Of a stretch of DNA of 5,097 bases, positions 1-4,310 are shown one piece after another (within the stretch, counting starts at the first letter, position 1; every line of letters begins with the position of its first letter). Position numbers and translations under genes: made by a program. Under the pieces are notes generated by a model. It did not search any database, was not told the origin of the DNA, and saw only the letters and a program-made list of their open reading frames with translations. Origin of the DNA: Candidatus Woesearchaeota archaeon (lineage in GTDB: Archaea > Nanobdellota > Nanobdellia > UBA10117); the NCBI GenBank assembly GCA_023245115.1, contig JAHFKX010000063.1, forward strand, positions 1 to 5,097, given 5' to 3'.

Positions 1-226
1 TCTTTCTGACAGAACTGCCGACAGCGGCCACTGTAACTATTCCTTCCGTCCTGCTTGTGAGAGCAGTAGGAAACGCGTAATGCGGTAATATTCTGTCTAG
101 TTGTTCAAGCATATGCATGATATTCATACGGTCTTGGCTGTCAAGTGTGCGTAGCCAAGCCCATGGCGATACTTCGAGCGTTTGAACTGCTGTTGTTTCA
201 GATTTTTTTGAATCTCCTTCTACCAT
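1..226 (-). CDS. Partial CDS (N-terminal 75 aa), possible nucleotidyltransferase-fold protein
   Basis: On the minus strand an open frame starts with ATG at 226-224 and stays open for 75 codons to the window edge, so only the N-terminus is present. An SD-like AAGGTG at 237-232 lies about five bases upstream and supports this start. The first 20 residues are polar (MVEGDSKKSE...), followed by a helical stretch (WAWLRTLDSQDRMNIMHMLE) and then the segment ALTSRTEGIVTVAAVGSSVR. A hydrophobic strand ending in G-S-S followed by a basic residue resembles the start of a polymerase-beta-type nucleotidyltransferase core. The catalytic Asp pair that would decide this lies beyond the edge, so the function is a weak inference. 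The gene is divergent from the membrane-protein operon at 343. Confidence 0.7.
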   Translation of the reverse strand, partial: MVEGDSKKSETTAVQTLEVSPWAWLRTLDSQDRMNIMHMLEQLDRILPHYAFPTALTSRTEGIVTVAAVGSSVRK

Positions 227-342
227 TTCACACCTTGCTTTTTCTGTAAATGAAAAAGCTTAATAGCTTATCGCTTGTTACCACTCATATAAAATTAGAC
301 ATTTTTATATACTCTGTTATTTGTTAAATAATGAGGTAAGCA
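227..342. promoter_or_regulatory. Divergent promoter region
   Basis: This AT-rich spacer lies between two divergent genes. On the plus strand there are two TATA-like boxes, TATAAAA at about 288-294 and TTTTTATATA at 302-311. The upstream box would give a leader of roughly 25 nt containing the SD sequence GAGGT at 333-337. The reverse complement of the box near 286-296 could serve the minus-strand gene and would give a leader of about 40 nt containing AAGGTG. Assignments are by spacing only. Confidence 0.5.
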
Positions 343-594
343 ATGGCCACGAATTTAAGGAGTCACGAGATTGTAGGTTTGTTTTTGATATTCGCAGGCG
401 CGACTTGGCTGGGCTTCGGCCTGTATGGTACGCTGCTGGCCGCGAACAGAATTTTGTTGGCACAGGTAGCGCCAATAGCTGGCAAGGAACTTTTATTATT
501 TCCGATATTTTATGGCTTGGGGGCGCTGCTTATCGTGCTCGGCCAGATTGAGCTGAGAGAAGCAACGCCTGGCAAGAACAGGGGGTTAATATAA
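343..594 (+). CDS. Small two-helix membrane protein (83 aa)
   Basis: The product is an unrecognised 83-aa integral membrane protein. Two hydrophobic segments are visible, at about residues 10-33 (IVGLFLIFAGATWLGFGLYG and beyond) and 47-68 (KELLLFPIFYGLGALLIVLG). A short charged tail (ELREATPGKNRG) follows. The ATG at 343 is preceded by SD GAGGT (333-337) with a five-base gap. It is the first gene of a three-gene operon of tiny membrane proteins. Its stop TAA overlaps the next ATG in a TAATG junction (592-596), implying translational coupling. No family was recognised; a role as subunits of one membrane complex is inferred only from size, topology and coupling. Confidence 0.8.
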   Translation: MATNLRSHEIVGLFLIFAGATWLGFGLYGTLLAANRILLAQVAPIAGKELLLFPIFYGLGALLIVLGQIELREATPGKNRGLI

Positions 595-812
595 TGGCTA
601 GCCGGTTGGCAAGGGATTTAAGACGTGCAGAAGAAATTGAATACGGAATAAAAGAACTTTTACAAGGGTTGTTTATTGGGTTTATAATCGGGTTTTTGGT
701 TGCGGTTCAACTCGCCGATAAGTACGTTACCACTGGGCTTCTGTCCGCGCTGGTCGTGCTTGGTTTAGTAGTCACTTTTGTAATCGGATACTCGCTTGCG
801 AGAGTGAGGTAA
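594..812 (+). CDS. Small two-helix membrane protein (72 aa)
   Basis: This 72-aa protein has an N-terminal basic/acidic amphipathic stretch (MASRLARDLRRAEEIEYGIK). Two hydrophobic segments follow, at about residues 23-41 (LLQGLFIGFIIGFLVAVQLA) and 48-68 (GLLSALVVLGLVVTFVIGYS), ending in ARVR. The positive ends suggest both termini may face the cytoplasm, forming a hairpin in the membrane. The start overlaps the stop of the preceding gene by one base, and a G-rich stretch (581-585) about eight bases upstream can act as SD. It is the middle gene of the operon. No homologous family was recognised. Confidence 0.8.
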   Translation: MASRLARDLRRAEEIEYGIKELLQGLFIGFIIGFLVAVQLADKYVTTGLLSALVVLGLVVTFVIGYSLARVR

Positions 813-817
813 GAAAC

Positions 818-901
818 ATGGAAGATAAAGATTGGGTCTTTTGGATTTTTGTTGGCGTTTTAGTTGCGGGCGCCATGGGCTGGCTCGCGTGGCTGGCTTA
901 G
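818..901 (+). CDS. 27-aa single-span membrane microprotein
   Basis: The ORF reads ATG (818) to TAG (899-901) and encodes a 27-aa peptide: MEDKDWVF, then a hydrophobic stretch WIFVGVLVAGAMGWLAWLA. It thus has a short acidic N-terminus and one predicted transmembrane helix reaching the last residue. SD sequence GAGGT (806-810) lies seven bases before the ATG, overlapping the stop region of the previous gene, and the spacing to that gene is only five bases. This makes it a credible third member of the membrane-protein operon despite its size. Its stop overlaps by four bases with the stop of the convergent minus-strand gene. Function unknown; it could be a small accessory subunit. Confidence 0.6.
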   Translation: MEDKDWVFWIFVGVLVAGAMGWLAWLA

Positions 902-1302
902 TTTCTTTTTTTCGTTAAGTATGTTCTTAGGTTTCCTGCGAGTTTAGTTCGGTGTTCTGGTAGAATATCATCGCCGCATATTATTTTAGATGTGTCAAGG
1001 TCAAACGATACGTAGGCTTCTTCATATTTTTTGTAGCCCGAAATAATGATTGTCAAGCCAGGTGTGAGTGACATTGCCGCGCCATTTTTACGGAGCGTTT
1101 CCCATAGTTTTAGATTTTCTATGTATCGGAAATTTTTGTTAGTCAATTCAAACATTCCATCGTCACTTGTGACGTACGTTTTGAACTTTTTGCCGGGGAA
1201 AAAGTCTTCAAGCGCGCTACGCGTATCTATCGCGAGGCGCCGCAAGTCCGCATCTGTTCTCAAAACGAAATCGTCCAGTGAAAGTTCCTGTGGTTTCGGC
1301 AT
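898..1302 (-). CDS. Hypothetical protein (134 aa)
   Basis: This minus-strand gene runs from ATG at 1302-1300 to TAA at 900-898. The product is soluble-looking: a helical N-terminal part (LSLDDFVLRTDADLRRLAID), then probable beta strands (KFKTYVTSDDGMFELTN, TPGLTIIISGY, EAYVSFDLDTSKIICGDD), and a basic C-terminal helix (HRTKLAGNLRTYLTKKRN). The alternation is that of a small alpha/beta domain, but no motif was recognised. No SD sequence precedes the ATG. A TATA-like box about 23 bases upstream on this strand (near 1321-1330) suggests a leaderless transcript. It is divergent from the CYTH gene and converges with the membrane-protein operon. Confidence 0.75.
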   Translation of the reverse strand: MPKPQELSLDDFVLRTDADLRRLAIDTRSALEDFFPGKKFKTYVTSDDGMFELTNKNFRYIENLKLWETLRKNGAAMSLTPGLTIIISGYKKYEEAYVSFDLDTSKIICGDDILPEHRTKLAGNLRTYLTKKRN

Positions 1303-1352
1303 GCCGTTTTACGGCACGAAAATTATTTAAGACTTGCGACTGTTTTGGCAGC
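1303..1352. promoter_or_regulatory. Probable bidirectional promoter with a near-palindromic TATA box
   Basis: The 50-bp spacer between two divergent genes contains AAAATTATTTAA at about 1319-1330, which reads as TTAAATAATTT on the other strand. Its centre is about 28 bases from the plus-strand ATG (1353) and about 23 bases from the minus-strand ATG (1302). Those are the distances expected for leaderless archaeal transcripts in both directions. A dyad TGCCG-TTTTA-CGGCA (1302-1316) overlaps the minus-strand start codon and could be an operator. Confidence 0.45.
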
Positions 1353-1877
1353 ATGGGCCACCTGAATGTTGAGATAAAAGCCAGATGTGACAATCATGAG
1401 GCCATCCGAAAAATCCTTCTGGAGCGAGGCGCTGATTATATAGGTTTGGACCATCAAGTCGATACGTATTTCAAGGCACCGCGTGGCCGGCTAAAGCTGC
1501 GCGAAGGAAACATAGAAAATTTTTTGATATTTTACGAGCGCGAAAATCAGGAAGGCCCAAAGCAATCAAATGTTATTACCCACAGATATAATGGCGAACA
1601 ATCTTTAAAGGAAATGCTTACGCGTATGTTTGGCGTTTTAGTGGTGGTTGATAAAAAACGAGAAATATATTTTATTGATAATGTGAAATTTCACATTGAT
1701 GTTGTGCAGGGCCTGGGAAATTTTGTTGAAATCGAAGCAATAGATAGAGATGGAACGATTGGCCGCGACACATTGTACGAGCAGTGCCAGCAATATTTGA
1801 AGTTGTTTCAGATTGCTAAGAAAGACTTGCTTGCTATGTCGTATAGTGATATGCTATTGCTGCAGAAAGGTTTTTAA
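1353..1877 (+). CDS. CYTH-domain protein, class IV adenylate cyclase CyaB-like
   Basis: This 174-aa protein has the size and motif order of the CyaB/CYTH family, whose members bind triphosphate substrates in a beta-tunnel with divalent metal. Visible motifs are the strand-1 motif NVEIKAR (5-11), DTYFKAPRGRLKLRE (37-51), YER (61-63), GPK (68-70), KKRE (101-104), HIDVVQGLGNFVEIE (114-128) and the C-terminal SYSDMLL (163-169). The classic first Glu of the ExExK signature is Asn here. From memory, the NVEIKAR form is common in CyaB-like relatives, so activity may still be intact. The substrate (cAMP synthesis, triphosphate hydrolysis or other) cannot be told. The ATG at 1353 was chosen because it begins the conserved strand and lies at a leaderless distance from the TATA box. 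Upstream in-frame extension to 1278 would run through the neighbour's start. Confidence 0.85.
   Translation: MGHLNVEIKARCDNHEAIRKILLERGADYIGLDHQVDTYFKAPRGRLKLREGNIENFLIFYERENQEGPKQSNVITHRYNGEQSLKEMLTRMFGVLVVVDKKREIYFIDNVKFHIDVVQGLGNFVEIEAIDRDGTIGRDTLYEQCQQYLKLFQIAKKDLLAMSYSDMLLLQKGF
1680..1697. repeat. Perfect 18-bp palindrome inside the CYTH gene
   Basis: AATGTGAAA followed by TTTCACATT is an uninterrupted inverted repeat of 9+9 bp. It encodes N-V-K-F-H-I at a conserved strand of the CYTH fold, so protein constraint may explain much of it. Confidence 0.6.
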
Positions 1878-1879
1878 AA
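1871..1879 (+). promoter_or_regulatory. TATA-like box for the winged-helix gene
   Basis: TTTTTAAAA overlaps the stop codon of the CYTH gene (1875-1877). Its centre is about 25 bases upstream of the ATG at 1900, fitting leaderless transcription of the next gene. Confidence 0.45.
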
Positions 1880-1899
1880 CTATTAAGAACGAATTTAGC

Positions 1900-2181
1900 A
1901 TGGCAAAACCTAACTTACAACCGCTGAAAGATGAATTATTGCCTGTTTTGGATGCGATTGTTGAGGCACAAGCAGCGCTATTAAAAAAGGCTGTTGAAAA
2001 TCTCGAAGTTTATTCTGATACAAAAACAATGAGGTATCTTGTCGCGGTTGGATTGCTGCAGAGAATACGTGTAGATTCTTTATGTGGGGGGCAGGTGTAC
2101 ACACCGACAAGAGAAGGGTTAAACGTATATACCAAAATTTACGGCGTGCCAGAAAGCAATATTGTCTTTTCACGCCCATGA
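1900..2181 (+). CDS. Small probable winged-helix protein (93 aa)
   Basis: This 93-aa soluble protein begins with two helices (LKDELLPVLDAIVEAQAALLKKAVENL). A TKTMRYLVAVGLLQRI segment reads like the recognition part of a winged helix-turn-helix. A hairpin and final helix follow (VDSLCGGQVYTPTREGLNVYTKIYG), where the YTPTREGL motif is typical of the wing and following helix in MarR/ArsR-like and related archaeal domains. A DNA-binding regulator role is inferred, not shown. The start ATG at 1900 matches a TATA box 25 bases upstream and has no SD; the longer in-frame ATG at 1813 lies inside the CYTH coding region. It sits 22 bases after that gene on the same strand and could respond to or regulate it. 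Confidence 0.75.
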   Translation: MAKPNLQPLKDELLPVLDAIVEAQAALLKKAVENLEVYSDTKTMRYLVAVGLLQRIRVDSLCGGQVYTPTREGLNVYTKIYGVPESNIVFSRP

Positions 2182-2213
2182 GTGTGCATTAAACCATTCC
2201 GTTTTAGCAATCC

Positions 2214-2221
2214 TTTTTAAA
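2214..2221 (+). promoter_or_regulatory. TATA-like box for tRNA-Ala
   Basis: TTTTTAAA lies with its centre about 28 bases upstream of the tRNA 5' end at 2246, the usual archaeal tRNA promoter spacing. The rest of the 2182-2245 spacer is T-rich on the plus strand, which may also terminate the preceding gene. Confidence 0.5.
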
Positions 2222-2266
2222 CCATAGTTCTTATTTTTTCTTAGTGGGCTGGTAGTTCAGCCTGGC

Positions 2267-2294
2267 GGCATTCACAGATTGTGTATGCCAGGCA
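2267..2294 (+). other. D-loop intron of tRNA-Ala (position 20/20a, 28 nt)
   Basis: The BHB is formed by exon CCTG (2261-2264) pairing with intron CAGG (2289-2292). Three-base bulges GCG (2265-2267) and CAA (2293-2295) flank it. The inner hairpin pairs 2268-2276 with 2280-2288 (one T-T mismatch) around a 3-nt loop. Cutting after the second bulge base on each side gives these boundaries. Confidence 0.75.
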
Positions 2295-2335
2295 ATAGAA
2301 CGCTCGCATGGCATGCGAGAGGCCAGGGGTTCAAT

Positions 2336-2373
2336 CAAAGAGGAATCAGTTTTGCTGGTTCTCCTGCGGAAAA
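2336..2373 (+). other. T-loop intron of tRNA-Ala (position 59/60, 38 nt)
   Basis: Exon TTCA (2330-2333) faces intron GGAA (2368-2371), forming three pairs and an A-G mismatch. Bulges are ATC (2334-2336) and AAT (2372-2374). The intron folds into a hairpin with AATCAG (2344-2349) pairing CTGGTT (2355-2360). Its removal restores a 7-nt T-loop. Confidence 0.7.
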
Positions 2374-2398
2374 TCCCCTCCAGTCCACTAGCATAATA

Positions 2399-2406
2399 CT
2401 TTTAAT
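2399..2406 (+). promoter_or_regulatory. TATA-like box for tRNA(CAT)
   Basis: CTTTTAAT, within a longer A/T-rich stretch from 2394, is centred about 28 bases upstream of the tRNA 5' end at 2431. The match is weaker than the other boxes here. Confidence 0.35.
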
Positions 2407-2451
2407 CCCATTGCACCACTTAGCTTTTGTGGCGAGATAGTTCAGCCTGGT

Positions 2452-2483
2452 ACGGCAGCTTTGAAATAAAGTTGTGGCAGGAA
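2452..2483 (+). other. D-loop intron of tRNA(CAT) (position 20/21, 32 nt)
   Basis: The central helix is exon CCTG (2446-2449) with intron CAGG (2478-2481). Bulges are GTA (2450-2452) and AAA (2482-2484). The inner hairpin pairs 2453-2462 with 2468-2477 (one G-G mismatch) around loop GAAAT. Its removal gives the standard D-loop AGCCTGGTA. Confidence 0.8.
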
Positions 2484-2500
2484 AGAACGCGAGTTTCATA

Positions 2501-2604
2501 GCGAAGCCCTTTTCTCTCGCAAAGAGAAAAGGTCTACCGCCCTACCCCAAAAGAGAGGCGGCGCGATATGTAATCGCGTAAAAGATAGTTCGTCTTCGGG
2601 AGAC
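2501..2604 (+). other. Anticodon-loop intron of tRNA(CAT) (canonical 37/38, 104 nt)
   Basis: Exon TTCA (2495-2498) faces GGAG (2599-2602), with bulges TAG (2499-2501) and ACA (2603-2605). The inner helix is CGAAG (2502-2506) with CTTCG (2594-2598). Further hairpins inside are CCTTTTCTCT (2508-2517) with AGAGAAAAGG (2523-2532), CCGCC with GGCGG, and CGCGAT with ATCGCG. Confidence 0.8.
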
Positions 2605-2626
2605 AGCTCGATGTCGCCGGTTCAAA

Positions 2627-2655
2627 GCCAAGACTCAAGGGGTTTTGCAGGAAAA
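2627..2655 (+). other. T-loop intron of tRNA(CAT) (position 59/60, 29 nt)
   Basis: Exon TTCA (2621-2624) faces intron GGAA (2650-2653), with bulges AAG (2625-2627) and AAT (2654-2656). The hairpin is CAAGAC (2629-2634) with GTTTTG (2642-2647) around a 7-nt loop. The 3' end GGAAAAT matches that of the tRNA-Ala T-loop intron. Confidence 0.7.
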
Positions 2656-2682
2656 TCCGGCTCTCGCCACTTACATAATATT

Positions 2683-2689
2683 GGAGGTG
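2683..2689 (+). promoter_or_regulatory. Shine-Dalgarno sequence fixing a TTG start
   Basis: GGAGGTG, a near-complete anti-SD match, lies four bases before TTG at 2694. No ATG is available nearby in frame, so this site decides the start. A functional SD means the mRNA has a leader, and no TATA box is well placed between the tRNA end (2669) and the start. Transcription probably enters from upstream. Confidence 0.75.
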
Positions 2690-2693
2690 TTGT

Positions 2694-4091
2694 TTGGCTG
2701 GCAAGCGAGATGAAATAGACCTTGATGAGCTAGCGTTGGCACTCAAAAAATTTGGCAAGTCATTTTCGGAAAAAGTTTCGGACGGAGCAAAGATAGCCGC
2801 CGATGTTATGTGGGAAAAGGGCTCTGAAGCTTCGGACGTTTTTCAGGAAAAGAGTTTGGAGTTTGGCAAGAGTTTTTCGGAGCAGGCCAGTAAGTTTTTT
2901 AGTGATGCCAGCAAGCAACTTGGCAAAGCGGCCAAGATAACTGCAAAAGCAACAAATGAGTTTTTGGTAAAATCCGCAGCCATAACAAAAGATTATTCTT
3001 TGTTGTTGCGGCCGTTAAAGCCTCGTGAGCAGTTTGAGCTGTCAAAGATAGCGGACCATTTAACAGAAGGTGAGCTTAAGCTTATTATTAGCTGGGTTAA
3101 GCAGGGCAAGGGCCGCGTTTCCCTGCATCGGTACGGCTGGAGTTTTCTCGTATCTGGCAAGGATCATTTTCCAAAAATAATTTCACCAGAGCAGTTTGCG
3201 TCAGATATAAACGAAAAAATACGCAACGGTTTTTTCGTTGAACGATTTACGGAGTTTTCTGAGCGTGCGTTTGCTGCAATCCCGCAATATGTTGCGCCCG
3301 ATATCATTGGAAATTTTGATGCAAAGCAGGCCATTGCACTACAGCTTTTTTCTTATGAGCCTTTTAATATACTTTTAGTGGGCGACCAGTTTTCCGGAAA
3401 AGCAGAATTAATAGATTCGGCGCTCGGGCTGTTTAGCAGCTGGGTTCGTGGCAAGGCAAGCGAGGGCGTGTGCGTAGTATTTGATGAGCATCGGCGCGTT
3501 CGGCCGGGCTTTTTGTCAAAGTCTGTGAATGGCTGCATAGTAACAAAGCTGCATTATTTGAGAAAAGAAGACGAACTTATTTTGTACCGTGCGCTTGAGA
3601 CTGGCTATATTTCTTACAAAACTAAAAAAGTAAGGAGGCGTTTTGATATTCAGGCATCCATTTTGTCAGAAACAGTGCCAAAAGAAGGCGGAGCGATTCC
3701 ACTTGATCCTTATCTGGCCGGCAGGTTCCACCTCGTGCTTTTCCCGAAGCGGGCAGACCTTCAGAATTTTTCAGATATTGCCGAAAAAATTGTTTTAGAA
3801 CATACGGTTCCAATTCGGGAAGCGGATATAGACTTTATAAAAAAATATGTCAATTATGCTATGAAAATAGACGAAATTGTGATACCGCAAGAGCTTGGTG
3901 AAAAAATAAAAGAGTTTGCAAATTCTATCAAGGCCCGCGAGCCAGCCCTGCCTTACAAGGTTACGCCGCAGCTTGTTGTCGGTCTGGTCAGGATGGCAAG
4001 GGCATCTGCTCGTATGGAACTGAGAAAAACTGTCGAGGCGAAGGACTTAGACAGAGTTTTCAGGATTTATGATAGGGCGACAAAATTATAA
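2694..4091 (+). CDS. Degenerate MCM-like AAA+ ATPase with repeated amphipathic N-terminus (465 aa)
   Basis: Residues 1-100 form charged amphipathic helix with a repeated FGKSFSE (20-26 and 57-63). Residues about 101-200 are an unassigned alpha/beta part. The AAA+ core from about 200 follows MCM order: PDIIGNFDAKQAIALQLF (202-219), Walker A GDQFSGKA (230-237), Walker B VVFDE (261-265), the pre-sensor-1 hairpin region ILYRALETGYISYK (296-309), GRFHLVLF with finger-like R344, and an MCM-like C-terminal lid (VTPQLVVGLVRMARASARMEL, 423-443). Against replicative MCM (compared from memory), the OB/zinc N-domain and helix-2 insert are missing. The Ser/Thr after the Walker lysine is Ala237, the sensor-1 Asn aligns with Val328, and the sensor-2 Arg aligns with Gln426. 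It probably binds ATP but is unlikely to be a normal helicase. TTG start with strong SD; tRNA genes lie on both sides. Confidence 0.85.
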   Translation: MAGKRDEIDLDELALALKKFGKSFSEKVSDGAKIAADVMWEKGSEASDVFQEKSLEFGKSFSEQASKFFSDASKQLGKAAKITAKATNEFLVKSAAITKDYSLLLRPLKPREQFELSKIADHLTEGELKLIISWVKQGKGRVSLHRYGWSFLVSGKDHFPKIISPEQFASDINEKIRNGFFVERFTEFSERAFAAIPQYVAPDIIGNFDAKQAIALQLFSYEPFNILLVGDQFSGKAELIDSALGLFSSWVRGKASEGVCVVFDEHRRVRPGFLSKSVNGCIVTKLHYLRKEDELILYRALETGYISYKTKKVRRRFDIQASILSETVPKEGGAIPLDPYLAGRFHLVLFPKRADLQNFSDIAEKIVLEHTVPIREADIDFIKKYVNYAMKIDEIVIPQELGEKIKEFANSIKAREPALPYKVTPQLVVGLVRMARASARMELRKTVEAKDLDRVFRIYDRATKL

Positions 4092-4092
4092 A
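4086..4092 (+). promoter_or_regulatory. TATA box for tRNA-Thr overlapping the ATPase stop codon
   Basis: TTATAAA is centred about 27 bases upstream of the tRNA 5' end at 4116 and contains the TAA stop (4089-4091) of the preceding gene. Confidence 0.6.
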
Positions 4093-4153
4093 CTCAGATT
4101 TTTGACCTTTCTTGTGCCTCTGTAGCTCAGCTAGGTAGAGCGTTGCCTTGGTA

Positions 4154-4246
4154 ACCCGTCCAGAGAGAAGTTAAATCTGGTTTTACCCCTTTTCTTTTGG
4201 GGTGGCACCGGAGACCTTTTCTTTCTGGGAAAGAAAAGGGCTTGGT
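4154..4246 (+). other. Anticodon-loop intron of tRNA-Thr (37/38, 93 nt)
   Basis: Boundaries come from restoring the TTGCC/GGCAA stem and a 7-nt loop. The central BHB helix is weak (T-G, T-T, G-T, G-C), so the fold is relaxed. CCC (4155-4157) can pair with GGG (4238-4240) but competes with the strong hairpin CCTTTTCTTTC (4215-4225) with GAAAGAAAAGG (4229-4239). Other hairpins are CCAGA (4160-4164) with TCTGG (4176-4180), and ACCCC (4185-4189) with GGGGT (4199-4203). Boundaries could shift by a base or so. Confidence 0.65.
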
Positions 4247-4268
4247 AGGCAAAGGTCGCCGGTTCGAT

Positions 4269-4310
4269 CTGACGCGTAACAAGTTCCGCAAAAAGTTTCG
4301 CGCGCGAAAC
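4269..4310 (+). other. T-loop intron of tRNA-Thr (position 59/60, 42 nt)
   Basis: Exon TTCG (4263-4266) pairs perfectly with intron CGAA (4305-4308). Bulges are ATC (4267-4269) and ACT (4309-4311). The inner stem has CGCG (4273-4276) with CGCG (4299-4302) plus flanking pairs. This is the cleanest BHB of the three T-loop introns. Confidence 0.8.

Larger units (their letters stand above)
2246..2387 (+). tRNA. tRNA-Ala(GGC) with two introns
   Basis: The acceptor stem GGGCTGG (2246-2252) pairs with CCAGTCC (2380-2386), with discriminator A2387. The G3:U70 pair that marks alanine tRNAs is present (G2248, T2384). The D-stem is GTTC (2255-2258) with GAAC (2298-2301). The anticodon stem is CTCGC (2303-2307) with GCGAG (2315-2319), and loop ATGGCAT gives anticodon GGC (2310-2312). 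The T-stem is AGGGG (2325-2329) with CCCCT (2375-2379). The gene is 142 nt long. Removing predicted introns 2267-2294 and 2336-2373 gives a 76-nt tRNA with D-loop AGCCTGGCATA and T-loop TTCAATT. CCA is not encoded. Confidence 0.9.
2431..2669 (+). tRNA. tRNA with CAT anticodon (elongator Met or Ile2) with three introns
   Basis: Acceptor GGCGAGA (2431-2437) pairs perfectly with TCTCGCC (2662-2668), and the discriminator is A2669. The D-stem is GTTC (2440-2443) with GAAC (2485-2488). The anticodon stem is CGAGT (2490-2494) with GCTCG (2606-2610), and the anticodon is CAT (2497-2499). The T-stem is GCCGG (2616-2620) with CCGGC (2657-2661). Removing introns 2452-2483, 2501-2604 and 2627-2655 leaves exactly 74 nt with D-loop AGCCTGGTA, anticodon loop TTCATAA and T-loop TTCAAAT. 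The G-C triple of initiator anticodon stems is absent, so it is not the initiator. Elongator Met and Ile2 (modified C34) cannot be separated by eye. CCA is not encoded, and no T-tract follows before the ATPase gene at 2694. Confidence 0.9.

Noticed and set aside
1046..1330. Plus-strand ORF antisense to the 134-aa gene
   Set aside because: Ser/Arg-rich shadow translation; the minus-strand frame has the promoter and convergent stop arrangement of a real gene.
1278..1352. Longer start for the CYTH protein
   Set aside because: It overlaps the divergent gene's start and lies before the conserved first CYTH strand; the TATA spacing fits 1353.
1683..1696. CRP-type cAMP receptor site in the CYTH gene
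   Set aside because: The half-site spacing is wrong, it lies within the coding sequence, and CRP regulation is not expected in archaea.
1813..1899. Longer start for the winged-helix gene
   Set aside because: This stretch is within the CYTH coding region, gives a Cys-rich sequence unlike a real N-terminus, and precedes the TATA box.
2243..2389. Alternative acceptor pairing AGTGGGC/GTCCACT for tRNA-Ala
   Set aside because: It puts position 8-9 and the D-stem out of register; GGGCTGG/CCAGTCC gives TA at 8-9, a proper D-stem and the G3:U70 pair.
2534..2758. Minus-strand ORF across the tRNA(CAT) gene
   Set aside because: It runs antisense through the anticodon intron and T-arm of a well-supported tRNA and the start of the ATPase gene; it is a shadow.
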